Shown: positions 1-8,038 of the stretch, in pieces
How positions within the stretch are numbered: the stretch's first letter is position 1
Layout of the letters: each line of letters opens with the position of its first letter
Assembly (NCBI GenBank): GCA_017847885.1
Contig: JAGAUA010000044.1
Span: 1-64,000 of the forward strand
Direction of reading: 5' to 3'
DNA length: 64,000 nt
Origin: Oscillospiraceae bacterium
GTDB taxonomy: Bacteria; Bacillota; Clostridia; Oscillospirales; Ruminococcaceae
Translations under genes and position numbers: made by a program
The notes under the pieces: model-generated
The model's database searches: none
Told to the model about the DNA's origin: nothing
The model's input: only the letters and a program-made list of their open reading frames with translations

Positions 1-52
1 GCTTTCTGTTTCCATACTCTATATCGCTGAATGTTGTCTGTCTTGCTTTCAT
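1..52 (-). CDS. 5' fragment of an IS5-family-like transposase (runs off the left edge)
   Basis: Only the first 17 codons are inside the window. They read MKARQTTFSDIEYGNRK, which resembles the N-terminus I know from IS5-type transposases of gut Firmicutes (a TFxDIEYxNRKRKT-like start). A good ribosome site (GGAGGAAG, plus-strand 56-64) lies just upstream of the ATG at 52. The DDE catalytic domain would lie left of the window, so completeness cannot be judged. It supports a mobile-element context for the left end. Confidence 0.55.
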   Translation of the reverse strand, partial: MKARQTTFSDIEYGNRK

Positions 53-126
53 TTTCTTCCTCCGATTTTTTGTGGTTTTTCTTTATCTATATTATACCAC
101 ATTTTGAAGTGAATTGGAAGATTTAT

Positions 127-210
127 TCAGCGTTTCCTTAACTTTTCAGCTACCTCCCACATATGCACATGATTCTTCTTCATATGTTCTTTAAGCTGTT
201 TGTTGTTCAT
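127..210 (-). pseudogene. Truncated small HTH/excisionase-like regulator, 27 codons
   Basis: A short reading frame starts at ATG 210 with an AAGGGG ribosome site 11 bases upstream. It encodes MNNKQLKEHMKKNHVHMWEV and then AEKLRKR before TGA. The start looks like the first third of the roughly 60-residue phage/ICE regulators that begin MKNKxLxxYMxxxxVxxWEVAEKLG. The HTH recognition part expected after AEKL is absent, so I read it as a remnant, perhaps cut by the adjacent transposase insertion. A genuine micro-protein is possible but less likely. Confidence 0.4.
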
Positions 211-251
211 AAGGAACGACCCCTTTCATAAAAATATTCTACTTTCAGAAT

Positions 252-279
252 TAAGCATAGCTATTATAAACTATGCTTA
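252..279. repeat. Perfect 9-bp inverted repeat TAAGCATAG / CTATGCTTA
   Basis: The arms at 252-260 and 271-279 are exact reverse complements separated by 10 bases. It lies upstream of the truncated regulator at 127-210, so an operator for that or a lost neighbour is plausible. A related AAGTATAG half-site follows at about 297. Confidence 0.45.
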
Positions 280-596
280 CCTCTGATAGTATCCTAAGTA
301 TAGCTCAAATGGTTTTTGTTTTCATCTGAATATAAAACACCTCTTTTCTCATAATTATTTGTCGTTTTTTGTTACTTATAAACAACAGCCTGCCGTTATC
401 CGATTAAAAAATGCTGCATATATAACAAAACAATGTTTCTTCTTGCTTCGTTCTTCACTCAAATGATAACGGGATTAGTACGGGCAAATACAACACATAC
501 ACCAACAACATTTTTTTATTAAATGTAAGATGCAGTTTCAATCAATTCTTTTGTATATTATTTACTTGATAAATCTTCTTCTCCTTCAAGCAGTGT

Positions 597-699
597 ACAG
601 GAAGAATTTGCTCTAAGAACCATACAATATGTTGCATTATTTTTTGTAATCACACTTTTCATATATATTAAGTAGGATATTAAACAAAATTCTTCCTGT
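597..699. repeat. Miniature element-like 103-bp segment with 13-bp terminal inverted repeats
   Basis: ACAGGAAGAATTT at 597-609 is the exact reverse complement of 687-699. The 77 bases between them are AT-rich and non-coding. It sits just downstream of the annealing-protein gene. The size and end symmetry suggest a MITE-like insertion, but no clear target duplication is visible; a long-range terminator stem is an alternative. Confidence 0.4.
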
Positions 700-708
700 G
701 CTTCTTTT

Positions 709-1596
709 TTATCCCTTTGCCGCTATGAATTTCTCAATCAGCTCAGAAATCTGATAAGAGCTTACATTCCGATAACTGTCAACGCCATAATTCTTCTGAC
801 AGTAGCGGTCAAGGGAATCAGCAGATGAACCTGCTTCCTGCATAAGCCTTTCAAGATATGCTATCTGTTTAGCGGTTGCAGGCTTGTCCGTTGATGACTT
901 GGAAACAGTTACATTTCCTGAGTTATTTGTAGGTATTGTAGAATTTCTGACCTGCTGAGTTTCAATGTTCATATCTTCGATATCCTGCGTAAAGCGAGCT
1001 GACAGGCTGCCTACGTTAAGAACAGCATCCACCAACGCACGCTTCTTCGCCATTTTTAGAACAACATTCTGAACGCTGTAGCCGTTCTGTTTTGCGTATT
1101 TGTTCTCCTTGGAGTTGGTAATTCCTATCCCTTCTCCCCTTATAATGCCATTATAATCAAGCAGCGACACCTTGACTTCATAGCTGAAAAATCCATTTTC
1201 ATAGTCCTCAACACGATTTTCAACTACGGTTCTTGCGATAAGCGACAGATAATTCATAATTTTCTCTGCTCCTGGCTTCAGAAGAGTTGGCTTGTTGCAA
1301 TGAGGAATAATACCATAATCAATATTTGGAACAAGAACGGCATCAATGAATCGGTTCATTTCATCATCAATGTTTTTCGCTTCTTCTACGGTCAGTCCCT
1401 TTAATACTCTGACAGGCTGATACTGATTATCCTCTGAGATTTTCTCTGCGGATAAATCGGTGCTTTCGGCATCATACATAAGGTTCTTGGGAATAGACCT
1501 TTCCGCACGTTCGATTTTCAAAGCCGCTCCCTGTGTAGGAACGATAGCCTTCATCTTGTTTTCAAGCATTGCTTTTAAATCAATTTGTTTAGTCAT
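709..1596 (-). CDS. Putative phage/ICE single-strand annealing-type protein
   Basis: 295 aa, start supported by AGGAGGAAAAAGTC before ATG. The body resembles a family common in Firmicutes phages and ICEs: a LLKPGAEKI segment near residue 105, a GEGIGxxxSKENKY segment near 155 and a VLKMAKKRALVDAVL helix near 180, followed by a linker and a C-terminal ATAKQIAYLERL helical domain. Family members often carry a zinc finger between the SKEXKY and KMAKKRA blocks; here that insert is missing. I do not recognise a formal RecT or ERF signature. The annealing role is inferred from its position directly after a YqaJ-type exonuclease gene, as in phage recombination pairs. It is the last gene of a minus-strand run 3636-709. 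Confidence 0.6.
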   Translation of the reverse strand: MTKQIDLKAMLENKMKAIVPTQGAALKIERAERSIPKNLMYDAESTDLSAEKISEDNQYQPVRVLKGLTVEEAKNIDDEMNRFIDAVLVPNIDYGIIPHCNKPTLLKPGAEKIMNYLSLIARTVVENRVEDYENGFFSYEVKVSLLDYNGIIRGEGIGITNSKENKYAKQNGYSVQNVVLKMAKKRALVDAVLNVGSLSARFTQDIEDMNIETQQVRNSTIPTNNSGNVTVSKSSTDKPATAKQIAYLERLMQEAGSSADSLDRYCQKNYGVDSYRNVSSYQISELIEKFIAAKG

Positions 1597-1614
1597 GACT
1601 TTTTCCTCCTTGAA

Positions 1615-2550
1615 TTATTTTATTGTAAGTCTGCGTGATACGCTGACCTTTGTGTATTTATCGTATGTATCGGGGTCTGATTCTTTTAAGGCTTTGCTGT
1701 CAAAACGTTCTGTGCTGACAGATTTCCATGTAACTGTATGACCCTTGCAGACAGCTTTATTATGGTTGCCTAAAATCTCTTTGATATGGTTAGCCGCATA
1801 CTGCTTCTTTGCCTTTGCATTATCTTCTTCCGCACAGGCGGCAAGATATTGATTGATGAATGTTATATCATCTTCGGACATATTCAGCGTTTCGTTATCA
1901 CCGCCTTTATATTTTTCATCAAGCATATTTTTAACTGTGTCCGAACCGTCAATATCGGGAGCGGTAAGTGTCTGAACTTTATTCCAGAGCTCAGATTCAA
2001 GTGTTACAAGCATTTCTTGAATATGTGCATCTGCTTTTACCTCAAATAACTTAAATGAATTTCCTCCGATAAGGACAGCTATATATGCTGTTGATAATCC
2101 TGTGACAAAAAGATAATGCTGCACCTGTGTTTCATAATATGCAGGTACAGCATTTTCCCACTCGCTGCGTTTATATTCACTTGCGGTCTTTATTTCAAGA
2201 ACGGCAGGATTACCTTCATTATCAGTGGTAATTCCGTCCAAATCTGCAAGCATAAACGGATATTCGGGGTGTTGTAATATGGCTTTGACCTCAATGACAG
2301 GCTTTCCCGTAATCTCCGAAAAATGATTACGGATAACAGGTTCAAGCAGCGTTCCCCATTCCATAGCTTCATTACATTCTGTTTCTGTTATGTCGGGAGA
2401 TGTCTTTTCAAGCCATAATTCATACTCGGATTTCCAACGATTGATACCGATAATCGAACTTACATCAGAACCCCCGATTCCTTGTTTGCGGTAAGAGAGC
2501 CATTGTTCATTTGTAAGTCCTTCTGTTTCAATAAGAATGTTTGCGTTCAT
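1615..2550 (-). CDS. YqaJ-family viral recombinase / exonuclease
   Basis: 311 aa counted from ATG 2550, which follows AAGGAGGAAAAATAAT; an upstream in-frame ATG at 2592 has no ribosome site. The N-terminal WLSYRKQGIGGSDVSSIIG block near residues 15-35 is the hallmark of YqaJ/lambda-exonuclease-type nucleases, with the metal-site region ILxHPEYPFMLADLDGI near 93-107 and VLEIKTAS near 118-125. It would resect double-stranded ends 5'-3' to give single strands for its annealing partner. It begins one base after the stop of the ArdC-like gene and is followed 18 bases later by the annealing protein, so the three are co-transcribed. Confidence 0.85.
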   Translation of the reverse strand: MNANILIETEGLTNEQWLSYRKQGIGGSDVSSIIGINRWKSEYELWLEKTSPDITETECNEAMEWGTLLEPVIRNHFSEITGKPVIEVKAILQHPEYPFMLADLDGITTDNEGNPAVLEIKTASEYKRSEWENAVPAYYETQVQHYLFVTGLSTAYIAVLIGGNSFKLFEVKADAHIQEMLVTLESELWNKVQTLTAPDIDGSDTVKNMLDEKYKGGDNETLNMSEDDITFINQYLAACAEEDNAKAKKQYAANHIKEILGNHNKAVCKGHTVTWKSVSTERFDSKALKESDPDTYDKYTKVSVSRRLTIK

Positions 2551-2551
2551 A

Positions 2552-3430
2552 TTATTTTTCCTCCTTAGAAATAATAAAGGCAGGATTTTCAAGTCCTGCC
2601 ATATTAGTGATAATTGTATTTGAGATTTTCTGAACGGTTTCAGCTATTTCTTTCAGCTCGTTATCATCTTTGAGCCAGCTGCGGATATACCCCATGCTGT
2701 AACGGCTTGTGTCAAGTCCGAAATATGAACTGACAACATAAGCTGTTGATTCTGCAATAAGCTCTCTGCGGTTACGTGATATATCTTCTTCGGGGTGCAT
2801 CTGAAAGTCGATAAGATGTGCATATTCATGAAGAAGCGTCTTGATTTTCTGCAGATATTCAAGGCCGCTGCGTATAGAGATTACCTTTGTTTCAAGATTA
2901 TAGCTGCCCTTTTCTGCCGTTCCTGTGACCTCTCTTATGGTATGCTCTTTCGATATGAATGTATAAATAGTCTCGTATATTGCCTTTTCCTGCTCTCCGT
3001 TACCCGATAATCCTTTGACAAGCACAGGGAGCTGTTCATCAGAACCGTCCGTATCGGATATATCATACACATAAGCGATACGGAAGCCTGTAAGGATAGT
3101 TTTAATTTCCTTTTCTCCTTCCTTATCCTGAAATACTTTTTTGTCGGTCTCCTTAAACACCTCAATCTTTCGTGTGCAGGGAGCGAGGATTGCTATTCCC
3201 TTGCTTCCTTTCTTGACATATCTGCCTAACTCATTCCATGCCCGAAAGCCTTTAACGTATGAAGCGTTCGGCTTCTGCATAAGGATTAACAGCACGTTTC
3301 CGAATGAGTAGTTGTAGAACCTGCTCTGAAAGTTGAGAAAGTTGAGCCAGTCCTCATTTGTGTTGATGTTTGCCAGTCCTTTCTCGATTTTTTCAAGGGC
3401 AGACTGAACCTTTTCCTGATTGTTGTTCAT
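2552..3430 (-). CDS. ArdC-like ssDNA-binding antirestriction/metallopeptidase protein
   Basis: 292 aa from ATG 3430 (GGAGG seven bases upstream). Residues about 10-100 match the ArdC N-terminal domain (FNxRFYNYSFGNVLLI-like, then GFRAWNELGRYVKKGSKG), known to bind ssDNA in conjugative plasmids. The C-terminal half has a zincin motif, LLHEYAHLIDF, near residue 200, with a downstream ELIAEStAY acidic helix supplying the likely third ligand. Related proteins protect incoming DNA from restriction after conjugation. The setting with an exonuclease/annealing pair fits an ICE. Whether the peptidase is active cannot be told from sequence. Confidence 0.8.
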   Translation of the reverse strand: MNNNQEKVQSALEKIEKGLANINTNEDWLNFLNFQSRFYNYSFGNVLLILMQKPNASYVKGFRAWNELGRYVKKGSKGIAILAPCTRKIEVFKETDKKVFQDKEGEKEIKTILTGFRIAYVYDISDTDGSDEQLPVLVKGLSGNGEQEKAIYETIYTFISKEHTIREVTGTAEKGSYNLETKVISIRSGLEYLQKIKTLLHEYAHLIDFQMHPEEDISRNRRELIAESTAYVVSSYFGLDTSRYSMGYIRSWLKDDNELKEIAETVQKISNTIITNMAGLENPAFIISKEEK

Positions 3431-3456
3431 AATGATACCTCCATAATATTTATTGA

Positions 3457-3636
3457 TTACGCTCCGCATTCATCAAAATACGGGCAATACTCACAGTAAT
3501 TGATGTCGCACTCCGCTCCGCACAGATACCCGTTCCATATTACAGGCATACAGGCTTCAAGATACAGAGGGCAGCACCGACAACAGCTCGGCATTTCGGG
3601 TGTTATAGTTACACCGTCATACTTGCAGATGTTCAT
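3457..3636 (-). CDS. Cysteine-rich small ICE protein
   Basis: 59 aa from ATG 3636. A farther ATG at 3645 sits too close to the AGGAAG ribosome site, so 3636 is favoured. Ten cysteines are spaced in pairs (CCRCC, CGAEC, CEYCPYFDEC), suggesting a compact zinc-binding fold. I do not recognise a named family. It is the first gene before the ArdC-like gene and presumably in the same transcript. Confidence 0.55.
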   Translation of the reverse strand: MNICKYDGVTITPEMPSCCRCCPLYLEACMPVIWNGYLCGAECDINYCEYCPYFDECGA

Positions 3637-3704
3637 TGCATTCATCTTCCTTTCGTTGATATTTGGGTACAAAAACAGAGCAGTTTAACGACTTGCTCAG
3701 GTCA

Positions 3705-3740
3705 AATAAAAAAGGACACAGAGATTTCTCTCCATGTCCT
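3705..3740 (-). terminator. Terminator after the zinc-ribbon operon
   Basis: Hairpin GGACA(ca)GAGA / TCTC(ca)TGTCC with a T-run on the minus strand (A-run at 3705-3713). It lies about 135 bases beyond the stop of the zinc-ribbon gene at 3876. Confidence 0.65.
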
Positions 3741-3875
3741 CATTTTTCAGGGGTATTCTATTGTAAAGGGGGTGGGGTTCCGAACTAAAGAATCATTTAA
3801 ATGAATAAAGTAGGAACCGCTCGGAAAATATAGATGAATTTTTCATATATACGGCGGCTATATACACTTTACATG

Positions 3876-4289
3876 TTAAGATTTCTTTTTCAGGAAACGA
3901 CCTATTATTACAAGTATCGCTCCTGTTGAAGAAAGTGCTCCTGCACTTTCATACATACTAAACTGTGAATATGAATTTGGATTCATAAAAAAGGTTGCAA
4001 AAAGAGCACAGCCTGCCGCACCTATAAATGCGCATATTCCGATAAATAATGCAATTTTACCAATTACTCTCTTGGTTTTTGATACAGCTGTAACCGCTTT
4101 TTCCTTTACTTGTACCGTGGATAATGCAGATAATAGTTTTGCTCCGCATCTGCCGCAATTAGTCATTGAAGCAGTAGTTTTTGCTCCACATACCTGACAA
4201 AACGCATTTCCGACATTCCTTTTTACACCGCATTTGACACATATCTCTGCGTTGTCATTCATCTTATTACCACAAGTTCTGCAATACAT
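3876..4289 (-). CDS. Double zinc-ribbon membrane protein
   Basis: 137 aa. CxxC pairs at the start form two or three zinc ribbons (MYCRTCGNKM, CVKCG, FCQVCGAK, CGRCGAKL within about 50 residues). They are followed by a basic linker and two hydrophobic segments (about residues 77-98 and 117-130). Its ATG directly abuts the TAA of the preceding gene, with AAAGGAG upstream inside that gene, so the two are translationally coupled. The design of zinc ribbons on a membrane anchor is widespread, but no specific role is known to me. The product resembles the neighbour at 4290, suggesting duplication and divergence. Confidence 0.7.
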   Translation of the reverse strand: MYCRTCGNKMNDNAEICVKCGVKRNVGNAFCQVCGAKTTASMTNCGRCGAKLLSALSTVQVKEKAVTAVSKTKRVIGKIALFIGICAFIGAAGCALFATFFMNPNSYSQFSMYESAGALSSTGAILVIIGRFLKKKS

Positions 4290-4868
4290 TTAATCGTCTC
4301 CTTTATATTTAGAAATTTTTTTGGATTCATAATTATATCCCCATTTATAGACAGCTGAGAATATAAACAATATTATTGAACTAAAAAGCGACACCACAGA
4401 CCCACTAAGCATTTTCCTGTTTAAGCTCCAATAATCAAGAACTTCCTGAGATGCGTGAGTGGTGTATGGACTAAGGTCATGTACATATGCATTGGGGGAA
4501 ATATTGGGTCCAGCTCTCTTCATTACATCTTCGAGTTCGGGTATTCCATCAGGAGCTGGTCTAAATGCTACAAAAAGAATAAGACCAATCGTAAGAAATA
4601 AGCCTGTCAATGCAAGTGTTTTTGTAAGCTTCCAGGCTTGTTTATTTATTTTTCTTGCTTTTTCTATTTCAGCCATTTCTGCATTTCTTATTGTCGTTAT
4701 TGCTGCTATGCTTAGTTTGCCGCCGCAATATCGACAAAATTCTCCTGTGGCAGGTGTTTCATGACCGCAGTGTTTACAAAATTTTATTCCGTTTTCTATA
4801 TAGGTTTTACAGCTTGTGCATACCCTAACATTATCCGGAATCTTTTTTCCGCAATTAGTACAGTACAT
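4290..4868 (-). CDS. Zinc-ribbon protein with two membrane segments
   Basis: 192 aa. The start carries CxxC pairs MYCTNCGKKI, CTSC, FCKHCGHE and FCRYCGGKL (residues 1-52), then a charged helix (about 60-85), a hydrophobic segment (about 86-106), an extracytoplasmic loop of about 45 residues, and a second membrane segment (about 157-173). Ribosome site AAGGAAGG precedes ATG 4868. Function unknown. It is the middle gene of the run 5489-3876 opposite an XRE regulator. Confidence 0.7.
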   Translation of the reverse strand: MYCTNCGKKIPDNVRVCTSCKTYIENGIKFCKHCGHETPATGEFCRYCGGKLSIAAITTIRNAEMAEIEKARKINKQAWKLTKTLALTGLFLTIGLILFVAFRPAPDGIPELEDVMKRAGPNISPNAYVHDLSPYTTHASQEVLDYWSLNRKMLSGSVVSLFSSIILFIFSAVYKWGYNYESKKISKYKGDD

Positions 4869-4928
4869 ATATTTCGCCTTCCTTTTTTAGCAAAACAGCA
4901 AGCCAGACATACACACAAACAATAGCTT

Positions 4929-5489
4929 TTAATCATCAAAAGCAGAAAGTGCCTTTGTAATCTTTTTGTCGAACTGTTCCATAGAATTATCACTGATACT
5001 GTTCACGAGCTTTAAGAAAGTCGCATATGAAGGCTGCTGAAATTTAAATGTATCGGTCTGAGGGAAAACAAGACGAATCAGCTTTGTTGTATCGGCAACA
5101 GATTTTTCGCCCATATCTTCACCTCTTGCGGAAAGCATTGTAAAGAGTATTCCAAGCCGCCAAGTCATTGTTTTAGCACATATCATGTTAAAGTATATAC
5201 CCACAATAGGAACATTTCCCAGCACCTTATCCGCTACAACATCAAACAATAATTCGTTTGATATACCCTTAACAATAGGAATCAGGACTTCTTCACTAAC
5301 AGGTGTTCGTCCGTACAGACTGCGTAATCTATTAAGCATAGCGCCGTAATGGGTGAATATTACCGCTCCGTCAGCCATTATAGTAAACGGAAATCCCAAA
5401 ACACCCGATAATCCTTGTATTACAATGTTTGAGCTTGCTGTTTCACTGATTATTTCATAAGCCTTTTTTGCCAACTCTTCATTTCTCAT
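4929..5489 (-). CDS. DUF697/YcjF-like hypothetical protein
   Basis: 186 aa, AGGAGG seven bases before ATG 5489. The middle (about residues 20-125) has the alternating helical glycine/proline pattern seen in DUF697/YcjF-type domains, e.g. GVLGFPFTIMADGAVIF, RSLYG and NVPIVGIYFN. The match is by eye and not certain. It heads the zinc-ribbon operon and diverges from the XRE regulator across a 132-bp region with overlapping promoters, so that regulator probably controls it. No catalytic motif seen. Confidence 0.55.
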   Translation of the reverse strand: MRNEELAKKAYEIISETASSNIVIQGLSGVLGFPFTIMADGAVIFTHYGAMLNRLRSLYGRTPVSEEVLIPIVKGISNELLFDVVADKVLGNVPIVGIYFNMICAKTMTWRLGILFTMLSARGEDMGEKSVADTTKLIRLVFPQTDTFKFQQPSYATFLKLVNSISDNSMEQFDKKITKALSAFDD

Positions 5490-5527
5490 GGTATGTCCTC
5501 CTGTTGCAGAAAAACTTTGTTTATATA

Positions 5528-5580
5528 AGTATAATATATTTATACAGTATATTCAATATTATTTTGTAAACTATTATAAT
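5528..5580. promoter_or_regulatory. Overlapping divergent promoters
   Basis: Plus strand: TTCAAT (5552-5557), 17 bases, TATAAT (5575-5580) toward the XRE gene. Minus strand: TTGAAT (plus 5551-5556), 17 bases, TATACT (plus 5528-5533) toward the DUF697-like gene. The two -35 boxes overlap, so the two directions probably exclude each other. Confidence 0.55.
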
Positions 5581-5621
5581 TAAATTAAAAGTATTCATAC
5601 AGGCAAAGTGAGGTGTTGAGA

Positions 5622-5948
5622 ATGACAGCGGAAATCGACTATGGAAAATTAGGTGCAAGGATAAAGCAGATACGTTTAGACAGGCGGCTTACACAGGAAG
5701 CTCTTGCGGAAATGGTAAATTGTAATGTGACGCATATTTCCAACATTGAGAATAATCATACCAAAGTATCTCTGAATGTACTCCTTGCTATCACCAACGC
5801 CCTCAATACAAGCATTGACTTCCTTCTGTCCGACCAATACGATAATTCCGCATTAGCTCTTGACAATGCAATATTAAGGGCGGTCAGTGACCTCGATGAC
5901 AACAAAAAGGAAAAGATATTGCAAATTATTGAAATATTAAAATCCTGA
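5622..5948 (+). CDS. XRE-family transcriptional regulator
   Basis: 108 aa from ATG 5622, nine bases after GTGAGG; an in-frame GTG at 5613 overlaps the ribosome site and is rejected. Residues about 8-65 form a Cro/CI HTH (IKQIRLDRRLTQEALAEMVN, then HISNIENN and a SIDFLL end). The C-terminal 40 residues are acidic and helical. It faces the zinc-ribbon operon and likely represses it and itself. Its last 12 bases overlap the end of the convergent gene at 5937. Confidence 0.85.
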   Translation: MTAEIDYGKLGARIKQIRLDRRLTQEALAEMVNCNVTHISNIENNHTKVSLNVLLAITNALNTSIDFLLSDQYDNSALALDNAILRAVSDLDDNKKEKILQIIEILKS

Positions 5949-6194
5949 CAAAATTTCTGCTATCAGCCGAAGAGTATGAGCGGCACCGAGTATGTAACCT
6001 TCACGCATTGATGAATGCTGTACGGAATAAAGCATATCGCATATCCGCTCCCTGTCGGTATCATTCGACAGATTTTCAAGTGTGCTAACCATATTACGAA
6101 TATCTTCACCGATAGTTTTCTCGGCTTCTTGGATATCAGGCTCATAATACATCACCTTATCGTAGATTTCTTTCAGCAGTTCATTTGTGTTCAT
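5937..6194 (-). CDS. Small acidic helical protein of unknown function
   Basis: 85 aa, AGGAGGAACAGGC before ATG 6194. The sequence is predicted helical and acidic, without cysteines in pairs or a membrane segment. Small proteins of this kind (MNxNELLKEIYDK start) recur in clostridial ICEs; a link to DUF6809-type proteins is possible but unproven. Tail-to-tail overlap of 12 bases with the XRE gene. Confidence 0.5.
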   Translation of the reverse strand: MNTNELLKEIYDKVMYYEPDIQEAEKTIGEDIRNMVSTLENLSNDTDRERICDMLYSVQHSSMREGYILGAAHTLRLIAEILSGF

Positions 6195-6220
6195 GCCTGT
6201 TCCTCCTTTTAAATAAAAAT

Positions 6221-6246
6221 AGAGAAAGCCTTTTGTGGCTCTCTCT
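6221..6246. repeat. Hairpin upstream of the small acidic protein
   Basis: AGAGAAAGCC / GGCTCTCTCT with a 6-base loop and a T-run on the plus side. It lies in the leader of the gene at 6194 and could terminate plus-strand transcription. Confidence 0.4.
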
Positions 6247-6267
6247 TTAATTATAATCGTATAAACA

Positions 6268-6306
6268 AGAAAATCCCCTTACCTGTTTTTTGCAAGTAAG
6301 GGGATT
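6268..6306 (-). terminator. Terminator downstream of lysS
   Basis: Perfect 11-bp stem AATCCCCTTAC (6272-6282) / GTAAGGGGATT (6296-6306), then TTTTC on the minus strand. It is 95 bases beyond the lysS stop, with the repeated GGCGTA motifs in between. Confidence 0.7.
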
Positions 6307-6339
6307 AATGCTTTCTGATGCATTATCCTGCATCGTTTG

Positions 6340-6366
6340 GCGTAAAAATGGCGTAGGCGTAAGGAA
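6340..6366. repeat. Three GGCGTA repeats between the accessory segment and lysS
   Basis: GGCGTA occurs three times in about 23 bases (GGCGTAAAAATGGCGTAGGCGTA). Short direct repeats like these are typical arm-binding sites of tyrosine recombinases near element ends. With lysS ending at 6401, this could be the right-hand attachment region. No integrase is in the window, so this is an inference. Confidence 0.35.
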
Positions 6367-6400
6367 TAATCCTTAACAATCCACGTATTATAGGGCTTTT

Positions 6401-7975
6401 TTAGTCCAGTGACTTCATTGTCGGGAACAGCAGAACATCGCGGATAGCCGGAGAGTTTGTCATAAGCATAACAAGTCTGTCAATGCCGTATCCGATACCG
6501 CCCGTAGGAGGCATACCTATCTCAAGCGCACGGAGGAAGTCTTCGTCAATACGGTTAGCTTCTTCATCACCCTTTTTAAGAAGCTCTTCCTGAGCAATAA
6601 AACGCTCTCTCTGGTCGATAGGATCGTTAAGCTCAGAATAAGCATTGCACATCTCCCAGCCGTTTATAAACAGCTCAAAGCGTTCAACATAATCGGGATT
6701 TTCCGGCTTTCTCTTTGTAAGCGGAGAAATCTCAACAGGGTGATCCATAATAAATGTAGGCTGAATAAGGTGCTTTTCAACGTATTCCTCAAAGAACAGG
6801 TTGAGGATATCACCGCGTTCGTGTCTTTCCTCAAATTCAATGTGGTGTTCCTTTGCAAGCTTCTTTGCCTCGGCAGTATCCTTGACCTCGGCAAAATCAA
6901 CACCCGAGTATTTCTTAACAGCCTCGATCATGGTAAGGCGCTCAAAGGGCTTGCCAAGATCTATCTGATGCTCGCCGTAAGGAATTGTAGTCGTGCCGCA
7001 AACCTCGTTTGCAAGGTATCTGAACATATTCTCGGTAAGATCCATCATGCCGTAATAATCGGTGTATGCCTGATAAAGCTCCATAAGAGTGAACTCAGGG
7101 TTGTGACGCGTGTCAACGCCCTCGTTTCTGAACACTCTTCCGATCTCGTAAACTCTTTCAAGACCGCCGACAATAAGGCGCTTCAGATAAAGTTCAAGAG
7201 AAATTCTAAGTCTTACGTCCTCGTTAAGAGCGTTGTAGTGGGTCTCAAAAGGTCTTGCGGAAGCACCGCCTGCATTTGCAACCAGCATCGGCGTCTCAAC
7301 CTCGATAAAGTTCAGACCGTCAAGATAGCGTCTGATAGAAGAAATTATCTTCGAACGCTTTCTGAATGTATCGGCAACATCGGGATTTACGATAAGGTCA
7401 ACATAACGCTGACGGTAACGCATATCCTGGTCTTTCAGACCGTGCCACTTTTCGGGCAGCGGAAGCAGCGACTTTGAAAGCAGCTGTATCTTCTGGGCAT
7501 GAACGGAAATCTCGCCCTTTCTTGTGCGGAAAACAAAGCCCTCAACACCGACGATATCGCCGATATCCCACTTTTTGAAGTCGGCAAACGCGTCTGCGCC
7601 GATGTCGTTCATACGAACGTAAACCTGCATACGGTCGCTTCCGTCGCGGACGTCAATAAAGTTCGCCTTACCCATATCACGCCATGACATAACGCGTCCT
7701 GCGATCTTAACGTTTATCTTTGAGGACTCAAGCAGCTCCTTGAGTTTTTCCTCATCGCCGCCTGCCTCGGCAATCGCCTTAGCTTCGGACTCCTCATAAG
7801 CCTTTCTCAACTCCGCATTTGAAATGGAAACGTCATATTTTGTGACCTCAAACGGGTTTTTGCCCTGTGCCTTGAGTTCGTCAAGCTTATCTATACGTAT
7901 CTTCTTTAAAATATGAATATCCTGTTCGGTCTGCTCCTCCTCGGGAGCCGCATTGATCTGGTTTTCTTCGGACAT
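6401..7975 (-). CDS. lysS: Lysyl-tRNA synthetase, class II
   Basis: 524 aa, typical for bacterial LysS with a short acidic N-terminal tail. It charges tRNA-Lys in the cytoplasm. An OB-fold anticodon-binding domain occupies about residues 75-185 (KINVKIAGRVMSWRDMGKAN region). The class II catalytic core has motif 2 (YEIGRVFRNEGVDTRHNPEF, near 270-290) and motif 3 (GGIGYGIDRLVML, near 497-509). Ribosome site AAAGGATTG. It lies 63 bases after greA, and the greA promoter probably serves both. The accessory segment begins right after its stop, but the C-terminus (LLFPTMKSLD) looks intact. Confidence 0.97.
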   Translation of the reverse strand: MSEENQINAAPEEEQTEQDIHILKKIRIDKLDELKAQGKNPFEVTKYDVSISNAELRKAYEESEAKAIAEAGGDEEKLKELLESSKINVKIAGRVMSWRDMGKANFIDVRDGSDRMQVYVRMNDIGADAFADFKKWDIGDIVGVEGFVFRTRKGEISVHAQKIQLLSKSLLPLPEKWHGLKDQDMRYRQRYVDLIVNPDVADTFRKRSKIISSIRRYLDGLNFIEVETPMLVANAGGASARPFETHYNALNEDVRLRISLELYLKRLIVGGLERVYEIGRVFRNEGVDTRHNPEFTLMELYQAYTDYYGMMDLTENMFRYLANEVCGTTTIPYGEHQIDLGKPFERLTMIEAVKKYSGVDFAEVKDTAEAKKLAKEHHIEFEERHERGDILNLFFEEYVEKHLIQPTFIMDHPVEISPLTKRKPENPDYVERFELFINGWEMCNAYSELNDPIDQRERFIAQEELLKKGDEEANRIDEDFLRALEIGMPPTGGIGYGIDRLVMLMTNSPAIRDVLLFPTMKSLD

Positions 7976-8038
7976 CTCTTTACAATCCTTTCGATACTAA
8001 AATCCTGCACAAGCGGCATGAGCCGCCTGTTTGAGCCG

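Larger units (their letters stand above)
211..708. other. AT-rich non-coding stretch between the regulator remnant and the recombination genes
   Basis: No convincing gene is visible here. It contains a perfect 9-bp inverted repeat (252-260 / 271-279) and a 13-bp inverted repeat pair spanning 597-699; both are listed separately. It is plainly more AT-rich than the housekeeping part of the window. Confidence 0.5.

Noticed and set aside
6740..7477. Long plus-strand ORF of 245 codons opposite lysS
   Set aside because: It is the antisense shadow of lysS, with no ribosome site and no recognisable protein features.
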